Shown here in pieces: positions 57,523-64,000 of a DNA stretch of 64,000 nt. Under the pieces are notes generated by a model, which saw nothing but the letters and a program-made list of their open reading frames with translations, was not told the origin of the DNA and did no database searches. Source of the stretch: Pseudophaeobacter sp. EL27 (GTDB lineage: Bacteria > Pseudomonadota > Alphaproteobacteria > Rhodobacterales > Rhodobacteraceae); assembly GCF_900313025.1 (NCBI RefSeq), contig NZ_OMPQ01000009.1:674789-738788 (forward strand). Direction: 5' to 3'. Each line of letters opens with the position of its first letter. Position 1 is the stretch's first letter. A program made the translations under genes and the position numbers.

Positions 57523-58272
57523 ATGCCATCCAAAAAAGAACTGCTTCAAACCTTTCTGAAGGGAATCGAAACAGGTGACGCCATGGCCGCTGCAGTGGTC
57601 AATGAGGCAAGATACATCCAGCATAACCCACAGACCCATGAAGGCAGCGAGGGCATCGCCAGCCTCTTTGCACGGCTGTCCAAGACCGATCCCAAGGTAA
57701 CCTTCTACCGGGTTTTTGAAGATGGTGACTTTGCCTTTGCCCATATTCAATATGACTTTGCCAGCCTGCGGACCGCTTTTGAGGTGTTTCGCTTTGAGGA
57801 TGGTCAGGCCGTGGAGCATTGGGACAATATTCAACCCGACCAGCCGCCAAACCCCTCTGGCCGTGGCATGCTGGATGGCAGCAGTGAAATCACCGACCTT
57901 GATAAAACCGAGGCAAACCGCGCGGTTGCGCGCGAGTTTGTGCAGAAAGTCTGTGTCGACCAGCAGTTCGACAGGCTGTCAGGCTACGTTCACTCCGAGC
58001 TGCAGCAACATCACCCAAAGCTTGGTGATGGGGCAATTGCGCTGAACAAGGCACTCCAGGACCCTGGGCTTTCCCTACGTTACAGCCAGATTCACCGAGT
58101 TCTGGCCGAGGGCAATTTTGTACTCTGCGTCTCTGAGGGCTGGCGCGGGGATCTCCACTCCAGTTTTTACGATCTGTTCCGCCTCAGCGAGGGAAAGATC
58201 GTTGAGCAGTGGAACACCACCGAAACCGTACCGCCCCGGTCCGAATGGAAGAATGACAATGGCAAGTTCTGA
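57523..58272 (+). CDS. tandem NTF2-like (SnoaL-type) protein
   Basis: A 249-residue cytoplasmic protein made of two similar NTF2-like domains (about 1-120 and 130-249). The two halves end with matching strands: FEVFRFEDGQAVEHWDNIQP and FYDLFRLSEGKIVEQWNTTE. Each also has an HNP- or HHP-type segment in its first third. Such folds act as isomerases, hydrolases or binding proteins; no function can be given. GGGGGA lies six bases or so upstream of the chosen ATG. It is convergent with the LysR gene, with 6 bases between stops. Confidence 0.82.
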   Translation: MPSKKELLQTFLKGIETGDAMAAAVVNEARYIQHNPQTHEGSEGIASLFARLSKTDPKVTFYRVFEDGDFAFAHIQYDFASLRTAFEVFRFEDGQAVEHWDNIQPDQPPNPSGRGMLDGSSEITDLDKTEANRAVAREFVQKVCVDQQFDRLSGYVHSELQQHHPKLGDGAIALNKALQDPGLSLRYSQIHRVLAEGNFVLCVSEGWRGDLHSSFYDLFRLSEGKIVEQWNTTETVPPRSEWKNDNGKF

Positions 58273-58278
58273 TCTGAC

Positions 58279-59172
58279 CTAACCCTCGGACCCTGCAAAA
58301 ATCTCTGCCAGCCAGGTTTCAAACAGCTGCACCTCGGGCCTCAGCGGTCCACGCTCTTTGCGGCGGATCAGGTAGTGGGATTGTTGAAAGGGCATCTCAG
58401 GGCCTGCAATGGCAATCCCCATGCCCCGCGCAATCGACAGCTTGGCAAAGCGCGCCAGCACCGTGGCATAGCCCCCGCCGCCCGCAACCAATTGCAGCGC
58501 AGAGACCGTTGTATCCACGGAAAACCGTGCATGTTCATTGGTATAGGGCAGATCATGAGCGGCAAAATAGCGCGCCCAGTGGTCCTCATAACCCAAAATA
58601 TGAATCAACGGACCTGCAAGCAGTTCCGAGACTGAACCGGGCTGCGGCGTGCAGGAAGCACAGACCGGCACGATGGTTTCCTGCGACAGGCGCAGGGCGG
58701 TGCCGTCCTCCCAGTTGCCATGGCCGAGGCGTATTTCCACATCCGCATCCACATCATCGCGCGGCTCTGGCTCGGCCCAGATGTTGGACACCAGGCGGAT
58801 ATTGATCTCGGGATTCTGGGCCGCAAACTCGGGCAAAAGATGCGCCAGCCACAGCGCCGAGGTAGAAACCGGCACCCGTACCGTCAGGGTCTGCGCCGAA
58901 TCTGCGCCAAATAATCGCGTTGTAGAGAGCGAGATATCTCCTAGCGCCTGACGAACCGTCAGCGCATAGGCCTGGCCGATCTCGGTCAGCTCCAGCCGCC
59001 GGGCTTGGCGATAGAACAACTTGCTGCCCAGTCGCGCCTCCAACGAGCGGATATGCAGGCTGACGGCCGTCTGGGTCAGCCCCAGTTCCTGCCCGGTCTC
59101 GGTAAAATTCAGCAGCCGCGCTGCCGCCTCAAAAGTGCGCAGCCAGGTCAGATTGGAGAGGCGTTCATCCAT
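58279..59172 (-). CDS. LysR-family transcriptional regulator (GcvA-like)
   Basis: A 297-residue regulator. The N-terminal helix-turn-helix is LTWLRTFEAAARLLNFTETG then LGLTQTAVSLHIRSLEARLG, followed by a periplasmic-binding-like effector domain. The pattern at the start resembles GcvA. It is divergent from a beta-hydroxyacid dehydrogenase gene, the usual layout for a LysR activator and target. Confidence 0.93.
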   Translation of the reverse strand: MDERLSNLTWLRTFEAAARLLNFTETGQELGLTQTAVSLHIRSLEARLGSKLFYRQARRLELTEIGQAYALTVRQALGDISLSTTRLFGADSAQTLTVRVPVSTSALWLAHLLPEFAAQNPEINIRLVSNIWAEPEPRDDVDADVEIRLGHGNWEDGTALRLSQETIVPVCASCTPQPGSVSELLAGPLIHILGYEDHWARYFAAHDLPYTNEHARFSVDTTVSALQLVAGGGGYATVLARFAKLSIARGMGIAIAGPEMPFQQSHYLIRRKERGPLRPEVQLFETWLAEIFAGSEG

Positions 59173-59178
59173 TTATCA

Positions 59179-59213
59179 CCAAAAATTTTTGGGTATTTCT
59201 GGCGATAATTATC
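59179..59213. promoter_or_regulatory. palindromes in the LysR intergenic region
   Basis: CCAAAAATTTTTGG (59179-59192, perfect 14 bp) and GATAATTATC (59204-59213, perfect 10 bp) lie between the LysR start and the divergent gene, close to the LysR start codon. They fit operator sites, though LysR sites are usually T-N11-A and the exact contact bases are unknown. Confidence 0.5.
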
Positions 59214-59306
59214 ATTTTACTTCCCCCTCGTCGCGGGTTTTCTTTGCCGTCAGAGCAATAGGGCCGCCCGCGGGGGCAGGCGCGATACCGATGTGGGAGA
59301 ACACAG

Positions 59307-60263
59307 ATGAAAGTTGGATTTATTGGCCTGGGCAATGTTGGCCACAAACTGTCCGGATCCTTGCTGCGCAATGGCATTGACCTGACGGTGCATGATCTGA
59401 ACGCTGACCTGGTGGCAACATTTGTCGCCAAGGGCGCCAAGGCGGGCACCAGCCCCGCGCAGCTGATGCGCGACTGTGATGCGGTGATCACCTGCCTGCC
59501 CTCGCCAGCGGCATCGGACGCGGTGATGCAGGAGATGCTGCCCGAAGTTACCGAGGGCAAGATTTGGATGGAAATGTCCACCACCGATGAGGCAGAGGCC
59601 AAGCGTCTGGGCGGCATGGTCATTGCCGCCGGTGGTGCTGCGGTGGATTGCCCGGTTTCGGGCGGCTGTCACCGGGCCGACACTGGCAATATCGCCATTT
59701 TTGCTGGCTGTGATCGCGCCACATTTGAACGTATCCTGCCCTTCCTCACCACCATGGGGCGCCGCGTCCTGCACACTGGTGAGCTCGGCTCCGCTTCAGT
59801 GCTCAAGGTGCTGACCAACTATCTGGCCACCGTGCATCTGGTCGCCAATGCCGAGGCTCTGGTCACCGCCAAGGCCGCGGGCATGGATCTCAATACCGCC
59901 TATGAGGCGATCAAGATCAGCTCGGGAAATTCCTTCAGCCATGTCACCGAAAGCCAGGTGATCCTGAACGGCAGCCGCGATATCTCCTTCACCATGGACC
60001 TGGTGAAAAAGGACGTGGGCCTGTTTCAGGAGATCGCCGAGCGCAATGATGTGCCGCTGGAAATCAGCCCGATGATCGTGAAGATCTTTGAGGATGGCAT
60101 TGCCAAATACGGTGAGCGCGAGCTGTCGCCAAATATCATTCGCCGCCTCGAAGACGCCACCGGCCTGTCGATCCTTGCCCCGGGTTTCCCACCGGAAATG
60201 ACCGATGATGAGCCCGAAGAGCCCGGCTATGAGGTGATCCCTCAGGGCAAACAACAGGGCTAA
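59307..60263 (+). CDS. beta-hydroxyacid dehydrogenase family protein
   Basis: NAD(P)-dependent enzyme of the 3-hydroxyisobutyrate/tartronate-semialdehyde dehydrogenase family, 318 residues. It starts VGFIGLGNVGHKLSGSLL, has the substrate-binding VDCPVSGGCHRADTGN, the catalytic-lysine helix in VLKVLTNYLATVHLVANAEA and a late TMDLVKKDVGLFQEIAE. A C-terminal acidic tail of about 30 residues is extra. Substrate probably a small hydroxyacid; it is most likely controlled by the divergent LysR. Confidence 0.88.
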   Translation: MKVGFIGLGNVGHKLSGSLLRNGIDLTVHDLNADLVATFVAKGAKAGTSPAQLMRDCDAVITCLPSPAASDAVMQEMLPEVTEGKIWMEMSTTDEAEAKRLGGMVIAAGGAAVDCPVSGGCHRADTGNIAIFAGCDRATFERILPFLTTMGRRVLHTGELGSASVLKVLTNYLATVHLVANAEALVTAKAAGMDLNTAYEAIKISSGNSFSHVTESQVILNGSRDISFTMDLVKKDVGLFQEIAERNDVPLEISPMIVKIFEDGIAKYGERELSPNIIRRLEDATGLSILAPGFPPEMTDDEPEEPGYEVIPQGKQQG

Positions 60264-60278
60264 ACCTGACAAAAAAAT

Positions 60279-60310
60279 TGACGGCGTCAGGGATCTGGCG
60301 CCGTCATTTT
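60279..60310 (+). terminator. terminator after the dehydrogenase gene
   Basis: TGACGGCG and CGCCGTCA form a perfect 8-bp stem around a 12-base loop, followed by TTTT. Confidence 0.75.
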
Positions 60311-60393
60311 CTCCTCAACCCGTTTGGATTCGGAGAGAGGTTAAAACAGTCTGGGAGGGAAGACTGTTAGAACTGATATAGGATAGTCGCAGC

Positions 60394-61179
60394 CTATTTA
60401 AAGACCGGGGCACGTTTTTGCATCTGCGCCGCGATCACTTCCATCTGTTCCGGCTTGCCGATCAGCTTCACCTGTTCCGCGCTTTCACGCAGCAGCACCT
60501 CGGATTGCGAAGCACCGGATTCGGCATATTCGATCATCCGTTTGGCCGCACGAATCGCCGTTGGCCCCTTGCCTGCGATTTCAGCCGCCATGGCCTGCGC
60601 TTCGGCCAGCGGATCATCGCAGACTGATGTCACCATGCCCCAGGCCTCAGCCTGTGCCGCCGTGATAGGTGCAGCAGTATAGGTCAGCTGACGCAGCACA
60701 TCCGAGCGCACCAATTTGGGCAACAGAACCATGCCGCCCATATCGGGGATGATACCCCATTTCATCTCCATCACCGCCAATTTGGTATCGGGCGCTGCAA
60801 TGCGGATGTCGGCGCCCATCGCCAGCTGCAATCCCCCGCCATAGGTTGCGCCCTGTAGCACTGCGATCACCGGGATCTCCAACCGGCGCCAGATCATCGA
60901 CACTTCCTGCATCTCATTGGCGTCGTGATGGCTGCGCTCCATCAGCCAGGCCTCGGCATCAACCTTGCCCATTGCCATAAAGCTCATCAAATCCAACCCG
61001 GCGCAAAAGCTTTTGCCTTCGCCCGACAAAACCACTACCCGCGCATCCGAGGCCGCGACCTCGGCGCCGGCGGCTAAGATGCCCTTGACCATGGCATCAT
61101 CCAGGGCGTTCATTTTATCGCCCCGTGTCAGTGTGACATGCGCAATGTGATCTTTGATCTCAACGGAAACCCGCGCCAT
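60394..61179 (-). CDS. enoyl-CoA hydratase/isomerase family protein
   Basis: Crotonase-fold protein of 261 residues. Oxyanion-hole segments are KSFCAGLDLMSFM and GATYGGGLQLAMGADIRIA; GIIPDMGGMVLLPKLV follows. The start at 61179 has GGAGG eight bases upstream. It stands alone, convergent with the dehydrogenase. Which CoA ester it uses cannot be told. Confidence 0.87.
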   Translation of the reverse strand: MARVSVEIKDHIAHVTLTRGDKMNALDDAMVKGILAAGAEVAASDARVVVLSGEGKSFCAGLDLMSFMAMGKVDAEAWLMERSHHDANEMQEVSMIWRRLEIPVIAVLQGATYGGGLQLAMGADIRIAAPDTKLAVMEMKWGIIPDMGGMVLLPKLVRSDVLRQLTYTAAPITAAQAEAWGMVTSVCDDPLAEAQAMAAEIAGKGPTAIRAAKRMIEYAESGASQSEVLLRESAEQVKLIGKPEQMEVIAAQMQKRAPVFK

Positions 61180-61303
61180 GGTGGCACCTCCAGCCTGTTT
61201 CATTTGCTGATAGACTGCCCCGGTTGCCCCCTATGATCCAGCATAACGCCGGGGCAAAATGCCAATCCCCCCGACGTCAGGAATTTGGGGAAGCCCGGTG
61301 GCG

Positions 61304-62386
61304 TCACTGCTTGTCCGGCAGATCACTGACCGATCCGCGCCCAAAGCCGCGCCCATCCAGGGACATGACATAGAACTGCTCACCAACCGTCAGCGCACTG
61401 GTGGTAACGCCAAATCGCCCCATAGGATCCTGCAGGTTGCGCAGGAAATTTCCCTTTTCATCAAACTGCACAACCATTCCCCGATGCACCGGAGCAGGCC
61501 GCACCATTGGTCCCAGACGCCAGATCACTTTGCGCAGAAAAGGATATGGCATCACCTTCTCTGCAGGCAGACGCGGGCTGGCAAAGGCCAGCCAGAAGGT
61601 GCCATCCCCCTGGGTCTCCAGATTATCCGGGTAGCCCGGAAGGTTGCCCAAGAATAGCTCCTGTTCGCCCGCCTTTTCCCCCGTCAACCACAGCTTGTGG
61701 ATCCGCGCCCGACCTGTTTCCGCGATCAGCAGGAAATCCTCGGCCTGCGATAGGGCGACACCGTTGGTATAGACAAACCCTGAGGCGATTTTCTCGACCC
61801 GCCCATCGGGATGGCGGCGGGCAACAAAGCCGCTGTTGGATTGCTCCCAGACCGACATGACGGAGGTCGGTTTCGTTCCGCCAAGAAATTCCGGGTCAAA
61901 GCGGTCCGTCGAGTTGGAGAAATAGATCGTCCCGTCCCGCGCAATATCGAGCTGATTCGCATAGATCAGCGGCGCCCCCTCGACCTCTGTCACCAGGGTT
62001 TCCAGGCTGCCCGGCCCGCTCCAGCGCAGAATGCCACGATAGCTGTCAGCAATATAGAGCGCCCCGTCCGGCCCAGCCTTGAGCCCCAAGGGACGCCCCC
62101 CCAGATCCTCGATGAATTCGGGAACCGCGCCGTCAATGCGATAGAGCCTGCCCGCAAGGTCGGTGGTATAGACGCGGCCATCCGGCATGACCGCCAGATC
62201 CTCGGGGCCAACTGCCGCATCTGGCAACGCAACCAGCTCCAGCGCGGCCATAGCATCGTTGCTTTCAAACTCGCCACTAAAGGCCGGAGCCTTGAGCGGT
62301 TCATAGACCTCAGGGCTCAGGGGGATCGGCCAAAAGGCCAGATAGCTCAGGCCCAGGGCAAGCGCCGCCAGTAAAGTCTTCTTCAT
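61304..62386 (-). CDS. SMP-30/strictosidine-synthase-like beta-propeller protein
   Basis: A 360-residue protein with an N-terminal hydrophobic segment (LLAALALGLSYLAFWPI), possibly a signal or anchor, then six-bladed propeller motifs: GPEDLAVMPDGRVYTTDLAG, GRPLGLKAGPDGALYIADSY and FVYTNGVALSQAEDFLLIAE, with LGNLPGYPDNL near the end. This matches the strictosidine-synthase-like/gluconolactonase superfamily, often calcium-dependent hydrolases. It is divergent from the aminotransferase. Confidence 0.82.
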   Translation of the reverse strand: MKKTLLAALALGLSYLAFWPIPLSPEVYEPLKAPAFSGEFESNDAMAALELVALPDAAVGPEDLAVMPDGRVYTTDLAGRLYRIDGAVPEFIEDLGGRPLGLKAGPDGALYIADSYRGILRWSGPGSLETLVTEVEGAPLIYANQLDIARDGTIYFSNSTDRFDPEFLGGTKPTSVMSVWEQSNSGFVARRHPDGRVEKIASGFVYTNGVALSQAEDFLLIAETGRARIHKLWLTGEKAGEQELFLGNLPGYPDNLETQGDGTFWLAFASPRLPAEKVMPYPFLRKVIWRLGPMVRPAPVHRGMVVQFDEKGNFLRNLQDPMGRFGVTTSALTVGEQFYVMSLDGRGFGRGSVSDLPDKQ

Positions 62387-62442
62387 CCCAGTTCTCCCTT
62401 GATTTGCGCCATTCTGCTCTGGGTTGAAGCGACAGGCAAGCC

Positions 62443-62472
62443 TTGCCGCAACATGGCAATTTGCGCTATCTG
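62443..62472 (+). promoter_or_regulatory. promoter of the aminotransferase gene, possibly leaderless
   Basis: TTGCCG (62443-62448) and CTATCT/TATCTG (62466-62472) have a 17-18 base spacer. The ATG at 62479 follows six bases later and has no ribosome site. Confidence 0.45.
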
Positions 62473-62478
62473 CCCTGC

Positions 62479-63597
62479 ATGAAAACGCCTCGCTACACCC
62501 CGCTTGCCCTGTCCCTGCCCTCTACTGTGCCCTTTGTCGGCCCGGAAACCCAGGAGCGCAGCCGTGGCAAAGAATTTGCCGCCCGGCTTGGCGCCAACGA
62601 AAACATCTTTGGCCCCTCGCCTTTGGCGATCGAAGCCATGCAGCAAGCTTCTGAAGAGATCTGGAAATATGGCGATGCCCAGAGCCATGATCTGATCCAG
62701 GCGTTGGCTGCGCATCACGGCATTCCAGCGCAGAACATCATGGTTGGCGAAGGCATCGACGGCTTGCTGGGCTATCTGGTGCGGTTGTTGATTGGCCCCG
62801 GTGATACGGTTGTTACCTCGCAGGGCGCCTATCCAACCTTCAACTACCATGTGGCGGGGTTTGGCGGCGCGCTGCATATGGTCCCTTACCGCGACGACCT
62901 TGAGGACATTCAGGCGCTTTTTGCCAAGGCAGCAGAGGTAGATGCCAAGCTGGTTTACCTTGCCAACCCTGACAACCCGATGGGCAGCTGGCATCGCGGA
63001 CAAACAATCGTCGAGGCACTTGAGCACCTGCCCGACGGCGCTTTGCTTTTGCTGGACGAGGCCTATGTGGAATGCGCACCGGAAGGCACCGCCGCTCAAG
63101 TAGATATCAATGACCCCCGCGTGATCCGCATGCGCACCTTCTCCAAAGCCTATGGTATGGCTGGGGCTCGGGTGGGCTATGCACTGGCTCAGGCCGATTT
63201 GATCCAGGCCTTCAACAAGGTGCGCAACCATTTTGGCATGAACCGGGCCGCACAGGCCGGGGCATTGGCCGCCTTAACGGACCAGAAATGGCTGACCCAT
63301 GTGCAGGGCGAAATTGCCACCGCGCGCCGCCATATCGCTGAGATTGCCGCAGAAAACGGCCTCAACGCCCTGCCCTCGGCCACTAATTTTGTAGCCATCG
63401 ACTGTGGCCGGGACGGGGATTTTGCCAAATCGGTTCTGGAATCGCTTCTGGCACAGAATATCTTTGTCCGCATGCCCTTTGCCGAGCCGCAAAACCGCTG
63501 CATCCGGGTCAGCTGTGGTCCCGAAGAAGATCTCGCGCTTTTTGCCGCTGCCCTGCCGCAGGCCCTTGCGGATGCGCGGGCGGCTCTCAATTCCTGA
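62479..63597 (+). CDS. class I/II PLP-dependent aminotransferase (HisC-like)
   Basis: A 372-residue aminotransferase resembling the histidinol-phosphate type. Blocks: RLGANENIFGPSPLAIEAM, GEGIDGLLGYLVRLLIGPGD, YLANPDNPMGSWH, LLLLDEAYVECAP and the PLP-lysine motif TFSKAYGMAGARVGYAL. No histidine-pathway genes are near and a dedicated HisC would usually lie with them, so a different amino-donor/acceptor pair is possible. The start at 62479 is chosen for the family N-terminus. Confidence 0.87.
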   Translation: MKTPRYTPLALSLPSTVPFVGPETQERSRGKEFAARLGANENIFGPSPLAIEAMQQASEEIWKYGDAQSHDLIQALAAHHGIPAQNIMVGEGIDGLLGYLVRLLIGPGDTVVTSQGAYPTFNYHVAGFGGALHMVPYRDDLEDIQALFAKAAEVDAKLVYLANPDNPMGSWHRGQTIVEALEHLPDGALLLLDEAYVECAPEGTAAQVDINDPRVIRMRTFSKAYGMAGARVGYALAQADLIQAFNKVRNHFGMNRAAQAGALAALTDQKWLTHVQGEIATARRHIAEIAAENGLNALPSATNFVAIDCGRDGDFAKSVLESLLAQNIFVRMPFAEPQNRCIRVSCGPEEDLALFAAALPQALADARAALNS

Positions 63598-63723
63598 GGC
63601 ACAGCCTACCCGCAGCCCTTACAGTCTCCAGAACGCAGCTTCGCGCAGAATTTTTGTTGGTTTTACCGGACTTTCATCCCTTGCGCGCTAGCTTCTAAGG
63701 GGAGACAGCCAGGAGGCCAGGCC

Positions 63724-63951
63724 ATGGACTATGATAAGGACAACAGAAACACTCAACAGACCAGCTCCGCACAACCGCAGGAGCCGATTGATCTCTTTGC
63801 AGCAGCGCTGTCCTTTATTGGGCTAAACTTGATGTGGGTCTTCTTTGCCGGCTGGATGTTGTTTGGCATGGTGCCAGTGCTGATATTTGCACTGTTTCTC
63901 AATCATCTCATCGATCGCCTTGAAGATCACTTACAACATCCCGAAACCTGA
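63724..63951 (+). CDS. small membrane protein, unknown
   Basis: A 75-residue protein with a polar Gln-rich N-terminus and one or two hydrophobic stretches (FAAALSFIGLNLMWVFFAGWML and VPVLIFALFLNHLI), so probably an inner-membrane peptide. No family recognised. AGGAGG lies seven bases before the ATG, which supports it as a real gene. The last 49 bases of the window show no feature. Confidence 0.65.
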   Translation: MDYDKDNRNTQQTSSAQPQEPIDLFAAALSFIGLNLMWVFFAGWMLFGMVPVLIFALFLNHLIDRLEDHLQHPET

Positions 63952-64000
63952 GCACCGCCGAGGCAGCGCTACCCGCATCATTGGGTGACGAACCTTGGCA

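Overview
The window comes from a GC-rich alphaproteobacterium, most probably a marine Rhodobacterales (Roseobacter-group) chromosome. The evidence is a 5-aminolevulinate synthase (HemA) preceded by an FnrL-type box, a SAM-II riboswitch upstream of metZ, DUF2842, FolE2 in the GTP cyclohydrolase role, an anthraniloyl-CoA monooxygenase/reductase operon, and intergenic repeat units ending in GGATATTTTTAGCCAAATG, which I associate with roseobacter genomes. No integrase, transposase, phage gene or CRISPR array was seen. Most of the window is core chromosome with short operons and a few accessory inserts.

Layout. 0-3.4 kb: partial hemA, an M20 peptidase and a small unknown gene. 3.4-5.4 kb: three identical tRNA-Asp genes and one tRNA-Val flank an AT-richer patch with a sulfotransferase-like gene. 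5.4-8.2 kb: phosphatase, GST, and a TetR/flavin-oxidoreductase pair sharing a triple operator. 8.2-15.5 kb: a tightly packed six-gene minus-strand operon for aerobic 2-aminobenzoate (anthranilate) breakdown through CoA thioesters, with its own MarR regulator inside. 15.5-16 kb: a gene-poor AT-rich stretch with DnaA-box-like sequences. 16-24 kb: ptsP, lysC, trkH, folE2, and metZ under a SAM-II riboswitch followed by an intrinsic terminator. 24-33.5 kb: GST, yciB, DMT transporter, ftsY, lysoplasmalogenase-like protein, xseA, purD, bestrophin and a PAS-LuxR regulator. 33.7-37.5 kb: FG-GAP protein, 2Fe-2S ferredoxin, a 600-nt gene-free structured region, lipoprotein, Crp/Fnr regulator and SNase-like nuclease. 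37.8-41.8 kb: envelope quality control (DegP-type protease, HflC, HflK). 41.9-47.4 kb: gor, rpiA, GST, sdaA and a DMT transporter. 47.3-52.1 kb: thiamine pyrophosphokinase, a large acidic low-complexity protein, DUF2842 and purA. 52.3-53.9 kb: a cobalt-type nitrile hydratase operon. 54.1-57.4 kb: secG, pyrG and class I aldolase. 57.5-64 kb: a tandem NTF2-like protein, LysR plus a divergent beta-hydroxyacid dehydrogenase, enoyl-CoA hydratase, an SMP-30-like protein, an aminotransferase and a small membrane protein.

The clearest regulatory systems are the FnrL box at hemA, the TetR triple operator, the MarR inverted repeat over the -35 of the anthranilate operon, the SAM-II attenuator at metZ, and palindromes between the LysR gene and its divergent dehydrogenase. 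The least explained items are the acidic 785-aa protein at 48.1-50.5 kb, the structured gene-free stretch at 34.9-35.5 kb, the tRNA-flanked sulfotransferase patch, and the composite hairpin repeats, one pair of which sits head to head after purD. Several genes (DMT transporter, thiamine pyrophosphokinase, aminotransferase) have promoter-like hexamers so close to the start codon that their mRNAs may be leaderless. All calls come from reading the sequence; no database search was run.
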